From the NCBI GenBank assembly GCA_018650795.1, contig JABIFG010000207.1, positions 1 through 64,000 of the forward strand: a DNA stretch of 64,000 nt, read 5' to 3'. The position numbers and the translations under genes were made by a program. Shown here in pieces: positions 28,324 to 36,564 of the stretch. The notes under the pieces are model-generated. The model saw only the letters and a list, made by a program, of their open reading frames with translations, was not told where the DNA came from and ran no database searches. Numbering within the stretch: position 1 is the stretch's first letter; every line of letters begins with the position of its first letter. Origin of the DNA: Fidelibacterota bacterium (GTDB lineage Bacteria > Fidelibacterota > UBA8477 > JABMPR01).

Positions 28324-28398
28324 TAAGACAAAATTTCTAATAATTACGAATTTGTATATGCGGATTGACAATCCAGTTGAACTAGAGGAGTCTCGCAC

Positions 28399-30372
28399 AT
28401 GAGTGCAGGAACACATTTCAAAACTGCCCCGGAAGATCGAATTTCCCTCAAACAGAAATCGGCTTACGCCGTTGGTATGCTGGTCAATAACCTCCAGGCA
28501 GCAGCACTACCTGCCATGGTTGTTATCCTCAATCTTGGGCTGGGTATGGATGTCCTATGGGTCGGACTGATCGGGGCAATCCCCCGTATCTTTGATGCAA
28601 TCTCGGATCCCATGTTGGGCTACATTTCTGATAACACGCGTACTCGCTGGGGTCGACGCAGACCATTCATCTTTACCGGAGCGATCCTGGCCGGTATTAT
28701 CTTCGCCGTAATGTGGCAATTACCTTCGGGCTACATTGATATATTGGCTAAAAACCCCGTTAAACAACATCAGACCCTTTCATCGGATGGGCAAAAAGCT
28801 GACTTCAATGACGCTGGTGGAGCCATCCAGAATTACGATGCAGGGCAACTAGCTGATGCAGGTTTTATTTTTTATGGACCTGAGTTGTTGGCTCTCACCG
28901 AAGGCTCTTCTGCAGCAACAAACCTTGATGGATTTCCACAGCTTGAAATCAATGTAGACATCCCTGAACTCAAATCATTCCAGGTTGTATTTAATGAAGC
29001 CGAAGTTCCGGATATCTCTGATGGTGAAGTATACTTTGTAGATCTTTTTCTGCATAATTCTGAGGACCAGAAAGGCCATCTCTATAAATTTAAGCTGGAT
29101 GATCTGCTTCTGAGTACTTCCAATGGTAATCAAAACGGAAATCACCAGCTAGATCTTGAAGCCATAAAAAGTATCTCGCTCCACTTCACCGATTTGGCGG
29201 GTACAGGTCTGGCAACGATTCATTCACTTAAGCTTAGAAAGAGTGATCAGTTCTTCACTTACTATTTTCGATACTTTATGATAATGTCCATTCTTTTCTT
29301 CCTGGCTTACACAGTATATGCAACACCCTTTGTGGCCTTCGGTTATGAAATGACAGCTGATTACCATGAACGTACCCGCCTTCACGCCTTTGCTAATACA
29401 GCCGGCCAACTTGCCTGGCTGGGGGTTCCCTGGTTCTATGCCATCATGGCCAGCAGTCTGTTCAGGGATACTGTTCATGGTGCGCGTACCCTGGCCATTG
29501 TGGTTGGAGCGGTAGTCGCAATATTCGGAATTATTCCGGCAATTTTCCTTAAAGAAAGACAAACCCTGGCTCCAGTTGAAAAAGCTGCTAAAGGGTTGTG
29601 GAAAAACATGGGAGAGTTTTTCACTGGGATTGCCATCACTTTTAAGAATAAGCCCTTTGTCAAGCTTTGTGCATCTACCTTTCTCGTTTTTAATGGCTTC
29701 CAGCTTGGGATGTCATTTTCAATCTACATCATGATTTACTACCTGTATAATGGCAATGATGGAGATGCCGGGAAGTTGATGGGTTGGTACGGTATGCTTA
29801 CCTCCATCGCCACCCTGGCTGTTATTCCCCTGACTGGCTGGATTGCAACTCGGATCGGAAAGCGAAAAACCTTCCTGATTACCATCTCCCTATCCATTGT
29901 GGGCTACTCAATCAAATGGTTCGGCTACAATCCCGAATACCCGTATTGGTTACTCTTCGCAGCACCCTTTGTGGCTTTCGGAACAGGCTCCCTGTTTACA
30001 CTTATGGGTTCCATGATATCTGATGTCTGTGATTATGATGAACTGAAAACCCATCAACGTCGCGAAGGAGTTTTTGGAGCTATTTACTGGTGGATGGTCA
30101 AGGTCGGTATGGCCCTGGCAGGGCTGCTCACTGGAGTTTTGCTTAAAGTCTCAGGTTTCGATGTAGCTTTAGGAGCTGGACAGGAAGAAAGAACTCTGTT
30201 TCTGATTCGGGTGTTTGATGTGGGTATTCCAATCGTTACGTCTGCCATCGCACTCTGGATTATTTCAACGTATACAATTACCGAAACAAAAGCTCATGAT
30301 ATTAGACTAGAACTGGAAAACCGACGTGGGAAAGTTGCTCCTGCTGATACACCTCAAGGCAATGAAGGCTAA
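28399..30372 (+). CDS. GPH-type MFS sugar importer with large extracytoplasmic insert
   Basis: 657 residues, far longer than the usual 450 or so for glycoside-pentoside-hexuronide (MelB-like) symporters. The core is typical: DAISDPMLGYISDNTRTRWGRRRPFI between helices 2 and 3, YYFRYFMIMSILFFLAYTVYATPF as helix 4, and GSMISDVCDYDELKTHQRREG in the second half. Residues about 112-283 are an inserted soluble segment between helices 3 and 4, hydrophilic and beta-rich (LEINVDIPELKSFQVVFNE, SISLHFTDLAGTGLATIHSLKLRK). By topology it faces the periplasm, and it resembles a small carbohydrate-binding sandwich. GAGGAG precedes the ATG. The likely cargo is beta-1,3-glucan oligosaccharide for the phosphorylase encoded two genes downstream. 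Confidence 0.88.
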   Translation: MSAGTHFKTAPEDRISLKQKSAYAVGMLVNNLQAAALPAMVVILNLGLGMDVLWVGLIGAIPRIFDAISDPMLGYISDNTRTRWGRRRPFIFTGAILAGIIFAVMWQLPSGYIDILAKNPVKQHQTLSSDGQKADFNDAGGAIQNYDAGQLADAGFIFYGPELLALTEGSSAATNLDGFPQLEINVDIPELKSFQVVFNEAEVPDISDGEVYFVDLFLHNSEDQKGHLYKFKLDDLLLSTSNGNQNGNHQLDLEAIKSISLHFTDLAGTGLATIHSLKLRKSDQFFTYYFRYFMIMSILFFLAYTVYATPFVAFGYEMTADYHERTRLHAFANTAGQLAWLGVPWFYAIMASSLFRDTVHGARTLAIVVGAVVAIFGIIPAIFLKERQTLAPVEKAAKGLWKNMGEFFTGIAITFKNKPFVKLCASTFLVFNGFQLGMSFSIYIMIYYLYNGNDGDAGKLMGWYGMLTSIATLAVIPLTGWIATRIGKRKTFLITISLSIVGYSIKWFGYNPEYPYWLLFAAPFVAFGTGSLFTLMGSMISDVCDYDELKTHQRREGVFGAIYWWMVKVGMALAGLLTGVLLKVSGFDVALGAGQEERTLFLIRVFDVGIPIVTSAIALWIISTYTITETKAHDIRLELENRRGKVAPADTPQGNEG

Positions 30373-30376
30373 CAAC

Positions 30377-32062
30377 ATGAAACAATCGAAATTTACAGTT
30401 TATCATACTCTTATGCTGATGATGCTCTTCCTAGTGGGGTGTAGCACACAAATCGCTAATGAAAATCAACTGAAATCAACATCAAAATTGATACTCACCT
30501 CTGCCGCAGGTGCAAAACAGGACATTCAGGAAAATGTGAAATTTAAAGCCGGTAGCTCATCTGGAGTTGTGATCTCAATTTTCCCGGATCAGGTCAAGCA
30601 AACCATCGATGGAATCGGAACATCCTTCACCGAATCTTCCGCCTTTGTACTGGCACATCTTGATCCGGAAAAACGACATAAGGTCATGGAGCGAGTATAT
30701 GGTGCAAGCGGAGCTAACTTCTCGCTGACCAGAACTCATATTGGTGCTTGCGATTTTTCAGTCGAAGGAAAATACTCCTATGCAGATAAACCAAATGATA
30801 AAACGTTAAGCTCTTTTAGTATTGCCCCTGATCTGGCTGGTTTCGACCCAGCTACATATCCTGGAGTTAAAGACTCAAAATATGATCTACTTCCCATGAT
30901 CCAGGAAGCCCTTGCTATTAAAAGTACCCAGGAGGATAAAGAGCTCCGTATTGTTGGTTCAGCCTGGACTGCCCCCTCTTGGATGAAGGAAAATGAAGAC
31001 TGGTATACCTCCGGGAGCCCGGAGAATAACTGGCAGGGAACTGGCGGTACACTTAAACCCGAATACGTTTCCACCTACTCCAATTACCTCCTGAAATATC
31101 TGGATGCCTATAAGTCTGAAGGAGTCGATGTCTGGGGACTCACTCCAGTGAATGAGCCCCATGGCAATAACGGACAATGGGAAAGCATGAATTTTTCCCC
31201 CGAAACTCAAAATGAATTTATAAAAAAATATTTGGGACCGGGGTTAGCACAGAGTGATTACAGTGATACCAAAGTGATGATTTTCGATCAAAACAGAGAT
31301 GGTATTGAAGAGTGGACTGATGTGATTTTTGCAGATGAAGAAACTGCCCCGCATATTTACGGGATCGCAGTGCACTGGTATGAAAGTACCAATAAAGTAT
31401 ATGAAGATGTATTTGATCGGGTCAAGGCAAAATATCCTGATTTTTCCATAGTACACACAGAAGGTTGTATCGATGATCTGGGTAGACCTGCGCCAGACGA
31501 TTGCACTGACCCCGCTGGTCGAACTGAGGAAAACTGGTTTAAGAATGACGCGTTCTGGTGGAACCCGACTGCCAGCGATTGGGCTTATGCTGTATCCTGG
31601 GCTGGTGAACATGCAGATGACCATCCCCTGTATACTCCGGTTCATCGTTATGCTCGCAACATCATTGTCAGTTTGGATCATTGGGTTACAGGTTGGATCG
31701 ATTGGAACATTGTGCTGGACCAATATGGTGGTCCCAATCATGTTGGAAATTATTGCGGCGCCCCAATTATGATCGATACAGAAGCTGGCGATGTCTACTA
31801 CACTCCGGTTTATGATGTGCTTTCACAATTCAGCCGAACCATAAGACCAGGTGACAAAGCAGTCCAAACCAGCAAATCTATACCTGGACTGAATCCTGAT
31901 GACTTACACGCCTGTGCTACAGTAAATGATCGCGATCTGCTAAGTGTCCAACTGCTCAACACAAGCAAAGCGTTGATTACTTACAAACTTCAAATTAATG
32001 CACAATACGCTGAGGTAACCATTCCAGCAAACTCAGTTCAAACGGTACAAGTCCAGCTATAG
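30377..32062 (+). CDS. GH30 beta-glucosidase/beta-1,6-glucanase lipoprotein
   Basis: I start it at the ATG at 30377, which has GAAGG eight bases upstream, although a longer frame overlaps the importer gene. The product is 561 residues with lipobox LVGC. GH30 features: IDGIGTSFTESSA at the start of the barrel, FSLTRTHIGACDFS, SAWTAPSWMK, acid/base Glu260 in TPVNEP, nucleophile Glu362 in VHTEG, and a C-terminal beta-sandwich. Members of this family in laminarin loci remove beta-1,6-linked glucose branches, which fits here; glucosylceramidase activity is the other family option. The start lies four bases after the stop of the importer gene. Confidence 0.9.
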   Translation: MKQSKFTVYHTLMLMMLFLVGCSTQIANENQLKSTSKLILTSAAGAKQDIQENVKFKAGSSSGVVISIFPDQVKQTIDGIGTSFTESSAFVLAHLDPEKRHKVMERVYGASGANFSLTRTHIGACDFSVEGKYSYADKPNDKTLSSFSIAPDLAGFDPATYPGVKDSKYDLLPMIQEALAIKSTQEDKELRIVGSAWTAPSWMKENEDWYTSGSPENNWQGTGGTLKPEYVSTYSNYLLKYLDAYKSEGVDVWGLTPVNEPHGNNGQWESMNFSPETQNEFIKKYLGPGLAQSDYSDTKVMIFDQNRDGIEEWTDVIFADEETAPHIYGIAVHWYESTNKVYEDVFDRVKAKYPDFSIVHTEGCIDDLGRPAPDDCTDPAGRTEENWFKNDAFWWNPTASDWAYAVSWAGEHADDHPLYTPVHRYARNIIVSLDHWVTGWIDWNIVLDQYGGPNHVGNYCGAPIMIDTEAGDVYYTPVYDVLSQFSRTIRPGDKAVQTSKSIPGLNPDDLHACATVNDRDLLSVQLLNTSKALITYKLQINAQYAEVTIPANSVQTVQVQL

Positions 32063-32077
32063 CCAAAAGGTGATCCT

Positions 32078-35000
32078 TTGAATAAAACCACCCCCATACC
32101 ATTTACTTTGAATGAAAATGGTGAGTTCATTATTGAGAATTACAACTCAGCAAAACCATTCTCAAGTTTTTTTCCAGGGATTGCTGGTAAAATGGGCATC
32201 CCAATGTGGGTATTTTATGTAAATCGCGGACAGGGAATCTGCAGCATGGGTATCCAGGACAAAGACAAACCCATCATGGAGTTCCTGCCAGCAAATTGGG
32301 CTTATCAATTAGCTCCGAGTCAGGGATTTCGAACCTTTATTAAATTCCCCGGGCATTCAGCATCCAGTTTCTATGAGCCGTTTCAGGCAAATTACAGAGA
32401 TGCCAGTCAAAATATATCGCAACGGATGATCATTTCACCCTCCCACTTGGTTCTGGTTGAAGAGAATCAAAGCCTGGGTCTCACATTCACAATAGAATAT
32501 CATACTGTCCCTGAGGATAGCTATGCCGGTCTCATTCGGACCTTGCGAATTGAAAATACGGGAAACAAGGGCATCAGTATTGAAGGCCTGGATGGCTTAC
32601 CCCTGGTCATTCCCTACGGTCTCAATAACTTTGCGTTGAAACATATCAGGCGCTTAACTGAAGCTTTTGTAGAGGTGAGTAATTACGATCAGTCAGCACC
32701 CCTCTTTAAAGGGAAGGTCGAACCTGCTGACCGCCCTGAGGTTGTCCGCATTGAAAAGGGCAACTTCTATGTCGGTCTGGAGCAGGGTGAGCAGGAGAAT
32801 CGTCTGCTAAAACCCATTGTAGATCCTCAACGGATCTTTGGCTCACACACGGATTATGCCTATCCGGCAAATTTCATTGATTCCAGCTTCGAAGACCTCT
32901 ATGAGGGCCAGGTATTTGAAAACAGACTGCCAGCGGCCATGAGCCCTTTCCAGACTACCCTACAAGCTGGACAGACTTATACTTTGACCTCAATTATCGG
33001 TCACATTGAATCTAGCGAAGCTTTAAATAGCCTGATACCTACCATCAGCAGCATTGATTATCTGCAGAATAAAAAGCGATCTTCTCAGGCGATGATTGAC
33101 ACACTGACCAGGCAGAACCTCATTGTCAGTGGTGAAGCAACTTTAGATCTGTATACGCGTCAAAATTTTCTTGATAACGTACTGCGTGGTGGATTCCCCT
33201 ATACCTTGCGTGGAAAACAAGGCTGTTCAGTTCTACACCTGTATTCCAGAAAACATGGTGATCTAGAGCGTGATTACAATGATTATCGCATCACGCCCAC
33301 AAACTATTCTCAGGGCAATGGGAATTACCGGGATGTAAATCAGAATCGTCGATCAGATCTCCTCTTCAACCCGGATGTGAAGTCAGGAAATCTGGAACAC
33401 TTTTATAATTTGATCCAACTCGATGGTTTTAACCCCTTGGTTATCAAGGAAATCCGGTACCTCGCTCAGGATAAAGAATCGGTAAGCGACGTGCTCACAG
33501 ATTACTTACCCGAGAATCAGGTTAGCCCAACCCTCTCTTTTCTGAGTGATTCCAGGACACCTGGCGAGGTATTGGAATTTTTGTATCAGCGGCAGGTAAA
33601 TTTTCAGGAGAGTGCAGATGAGTTTTTGGGTGATCTGCTGGATGTATGCCACAAAATTCACGACACCGATCATGGTGAGGGATATTGGTCTGATCATTGG
33701 ACCTATAATCTGGATCTCCTGGAAAACTATCTGGCTATATACCCAGAACAGCTGCACTACATTCTTTTTGAGAAGCAGAGTTTCACCTTCCATGATAGCC
33801 CATATCAGGTACGTGCCCGCGAAGATAAATATGTTATCTGGGATAATAATCCCATGCAATTGGAATCAGTCCATTTTGATAATCAAAAGGATGTTCAAAT
33901 TAAAGAACGTGACCACCATGCAAAATCGGTTCGTACCTTAAATGGCGAAGGCGACGTTTATCATACATTCCTAATCATTAAACTTTTAAGTCTAATCACA
34001 AATAAAATGGCTTCTCTTGATCCCTCTGGTATTGGAGTAGAGATGGAGAGTGATAAGCCAAACTGGTACGACGCTCTCAATGGACTTCCAGCCCTTATCG
34101 GATCAAGTCTGAGCGAAACTATGGAATTGAAACGTCACATAGTATTTGTCCAAAATATCCTTGAGCAGCACCCCGATAAATATTCAAGCCTGGATATATT
34201 TGAAGAGCTATTGGATTTTATTCTGATTATTCAAGGCTCGCTCCATGAGGGTTTGGATGCTTTTAGCTTTTGGGATCAAGCGACCACTGCCAAAGAAAAT
34301 TTTCGGCACCAGGTCCGAATGGGTATCAGTGGGATTGAATCCCATATAAGCATTGTAGCTGTCGCAAAATACCTTGAGTCTTGTTTGCGTAAGCTGGACC
34401 AGGGAATCGACCTGAGCTGGGATGCTGATAAAAAAATCCCCTCAACATATTTTACCCATAGCATCGATGAGTATGAGATCATTCAACGCAAAGTTTCAGA
34501 TGGATCTACAGTACCAAAAACCAATGCAAAAGGTCAGAGTTGTTTCAAAGCAAAGGCTTTCAGCGTGCATCACCTCCCCCATTTCCTGGAAGGTCCGGTA
34601 CACTATCTACGCTGCCAGCCCGAACAGAAAGCAGCCCTTGAATTGGTACATAACATCAAGCAGAGTGACCTCTATGATACCAAGTTAGGTATGTATAAGG
34701 TGAATGCCTCCCTGGATGATGAACCCATGGAGATCGGTCGAGCACGAGTATTTTCACCGGGTTGGTTCGAGAACGAATCAATCTGGCTCCATATGGAATA
34801 CAAGTACATGTATGAGATGCTCCGTAATGGGCTATATGACATGTTCTTCGAAGATTTTAAACAAGTCTTTATTCCCTTTCAAAAACCAGAAGTATATGGT
34901 CGCAGCATTCTGGAGAACTCATCTTTTCTGGTAAGTAGCGCAAACCCTGATTCGAAAATACATGGAACCGGTTTTGTGGCCCGTCTCAGTGGAGCAACAG

Positions 35001-35398
35001 CTGAATATATTCAAATCCTGATGCATATGTGCATTGGACCCAAACCTTTTGATCTGGATAAGCATGGAGAAGTGGTTTTCCAGATAAAACCGGTAATACC
35101 CTCCTGGCTATTTACTACAAGCGACCAGCATCTTCAATTCAATCCGTCAAATGATGCGGGTTCAATGTTGATTCCTGCAAATTCATTCAGTTTTATGTTC
35201 CTGGGTGAGATTATGGTCACATATCACAATCCGAAAATGAAAAATACTTTCGGGTCGGATAGAGTCTCTGCCAAACGATTTAGTATTCATGACGAAGAAG
35301 GAAATACTCATAATTTTGAAGGGAATCATATCGAGGGAGATATGGCCCTACAAATACGCTCCCGTCGAGTGAGTCGCATTGATGTGATTCTGGATTAG
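32078..35398 (+). CDS. Beta-1,3-glucan phosphorylase-like protein (GH149/GH161 type)
   Basis: 1106 residues with no signal peptide, so cytoplasmic. TTG start with AAGGTGAT just upstream. The N-terminal beta-sandwich (FSSFFPGIAGKMGIPMWVFY, VNRGQGICSMGI, FLPANWAYQ) and the (alpha/alpha)6-barrel region (GEGYWSDHWTYNLDLLE, ARVFSPGWFENESIWLHMEYK) resemble the GH94-related phosphorylases. The length of about 1100 and the beta-glucan setting point to GH149 or GH161 beta-1,3-oligoglucan phosphorylases. It would split imported oligosaccharides with phosphate into glucose-1-phosphate. The Asp of YWSDHW is a plausible general acid. I cannot choose between the two families by eye. It lies between GH30 (15 bases) and GH17 (29 bases). 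Confidence 0.78.
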   Translation: MNKTTPIPFTLNENGEFIIENYNSAKPFSSFFPGIAGKMGIPMWVFYVNRGQGICSMGIQDKDKPIMEFLPANWAYQLAPSQGFRTFIKFPGHSASSFYEPFQANYRDASQNISQRMIISPSHLVLVEENQSLGLTFTIEYHTVPEDSYAGLIRTLRIENTGNKGISIEGLDGLPLVIPYGLNNFALKHIRRLTEAFVEVSNYDQSAPLFKGKVEPADRPEVVRIEKGNFYVGLEQGEQENRLLKPIVDPQRIFGSHTDYAYPANFIDSSFEDLYEGQVFENRLPAAMSPFQTTLQAGQTYTLTSIIGHIESSEALNSLIPTISSIDYLQNKKRSSQAMIDTLTRQNLIVSGEATLDLYTRQNFLDNVLRGGFPYTLRGKQGCSVLHLYSRKHGDLERDYNDYRITPTNYSQGNGNYRDVNQNRRSDLLFNPDVKSGNLEHFYNLIQLDGFNPLVIKEIRYLAQDKESVSDVLTDYLPENQVSPTLSFLSDSRTPGEVLEFLYQRQVNFQESADEFLGDLLDVCHKIHDTDHGEGYWSDHWTYNLDLLENYLAIYPEQLHYILFEKQSFTFHDSPYQVRAREDKYVIWDNNPMQLESVHFDNQKDVQIKERDHHAKSVRTLNGEGDVYHTFLIIKLLSLITNKMASLDPSGIGVEMESDKPNWYDALNGLPALIGSSLSETMELKRHIVFVQNILEQHPDKYSSLDIFEELLDFILIIQGSLHEGLDAFSFWDQATTAKENFRHQVRMGISGIESHISIVAVAKYLESCLRKLDQGIDLSWDADKKIPSTYFTHSIDEYEIIQRKVSDGSTVPKTNAKGQSCFKAKAFSVHHLPHFLEGPVHYLRCQPEQKAALELVHNIKQSDLYDTKLGMYKVNASLDDEPMEIGRARVFSPGWFENESIWLHMEYKYMYEMLRNGLYDMFFEDFKQVFIPFQKPEVYGRSILENSSFLVSSANPDSKIHGTGFVARLSGATAEYIQILMHMCIGPKPFDLDKHGEVVFQIKPVIPSWLFTTSDQHLQFNPSNDAGSMLIPANSFSFMFLGEIMVTYHNPKMKNTFGSDRVSAKRFSIHDEEGNTHNFEGNHIEGDMALQIRSRRVSRIDVILD

Positions 35399-35427
35399 TC
35401 AAATTATTTAAATTGGGAAAAACATCG

Positions 35428-36534
35428 ATGAAAAATTTTATTAATGCTTTAGCTGGACTCCTTTTGGTGGCGGTAGGTTTGTTTTCTTGTCAACCCAATG
35501 AAATTTTGCTTAAAAAGTCATCTAGGGCGGCTACCGAGCTGACTGCGGCAGGAACAGGCATAGATTTCACTGACCTTACCAGAGAATCACCTTTTAACGA
35601 ACGTAATTTTTCACCTTTTCTGGGTGAAAAATGGATTGGTAATGGAATCTCCTATGGCTGTTATCGTGCCGGTCAAGCTCCAGGTGAGAAAGGTCCAAGC
35701 GAAGCCGAAATCCTTGAGGATCTGAACATCATTTCCCATTATTGGAACCTTATCCGGGTTTATGGATCAGATGCTGATAGTGAACGGGTTTTAAAGGTTA
35801 TTCATGATAATGAGCTGCCTATCCGGGTCATGCTTGGGATCTGGCTGGCGAATGAAACCAAACACCCCGAGCGCAAACCCTTAAACCAGGAACAGGTTGA
35901 GAAAGGGATTGAGTTGGCCAATCGATTCTCAGCGGAGGTCATCGCCATAAACGTTGGTAATGAGTCCCAGGTGGAATGGTCCTGGCATCACATGGAAGCA
36001 GAGAATCTGATTAGATATATTCGCATGGTGAGAAACTCTACCAAAACTCCAGTAACCACTGCGGATGATTATAATTTCTGGAATAAACCACATAGTAAAG
36101 CTGTGGCAGCTGAAATTGATTTTATTGTTTTACATGCTTATCCACTTTGGAATGGAAAAACTCTGGATATTGCCTTGTCATGGACAGATAGTATTTATCA
36201 AGCGGCTTTAGCTTTTCATCCCGATAAAATAATCGCACTGGGTGAAACTGGCTGGGCAACCGATTATAATGCTGATAAAAAGGGTCCAGGAGAACAGGGC
36301 AGTTTGGTCAAAGGCGAGGTAAGTCATAAAGCCCAGGAGCAATTTCTATTGCAACTGAATGCCTGGATTAATAAGAATAATGTTACCACTTTTTGGTTTG
36401 AAGCATTTGATGAACCATGGAAAGGTGGGGGTCTACAAACAGGACTCAGAGAGATCGAGAAAAATTGGGGTCTCTTTTATGAAAGTCGCCAACCCAAACC
36501 TGCTTTTGAGAATTACCTGAAGCTTAACAAATAG
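35428..36534 (+). CDS. GH17 beta-1,3-glucanase lipoprotein
   Basis: I use the ATG at 35428 (368 residues), five codons inside an in-frame TTG, because it directly begins a lipoprotein signal ending LFSC (Cys21). The GH17 barrel contains LIRVYGSDADSERVL, acid/base Glu179 in AINVGNE, nucleophile Glu273 in ALGETGWAT, and the FWFEAFDEPWK segment typical of the family. Expected reaction: endo-cleavage or transglycosylation of beta-1,3-glucan, probably trimming oligosaccharides in the periplasm. It is the last gene of the sigma-54 operon. Its stop codon lies inside the perfect palindrome at 36531-36564. Confidence 0.92.
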   Translation: MKNFINALAGLLLVAVGLFSCQPNEILLKKSSRAATELTAAGTGIDFTDLTRESPFNERNFSPFLGEKWIGNGISYGCYRAGQAPGEKGPSEAEILEDLNIISHYWNLIRVYGSDADSERVLKVIHDNELPIRVMLGIWLANETKHPERKPLNQEQVEKGIELANRFSAEVIAINVGNESQVEWSWHHMEAENLIRYIRMVRNSTKTPVTTADDYNFWNKPHSKAVAAEIDFIVLHAYPLWNGKTLDIALSWTDSIYQAALAFHPDKIIALGETGWATDYNADKKGPGEQGSLVKGEVSHKAQEQFLLQLNAWINKNNVTTFWFEAFDEPWKGGGLQTGLREIEKNWGLFYESRQPKPAFENYLKLNK

Positions 36535-36564
36535 TAGGGACGTAACATGTTACGTCCCTACTAT
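36531..36564. repeat. Perfect 34-bp palindrome covering two convergent stop codons
   Basis: The sequence is its own reverse complement over 34 bases, centred on ACATGT, with arms ATAGTAGGGACGTAACA. The TAG stops of GH17 (plus) and the GH5 gene (minus) both lie inside it. There is no T tract on either side. It could be a bidirectional terminator or processing hairpin, or one copy of a dispersed palindromic element. Confidence 0.9.
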
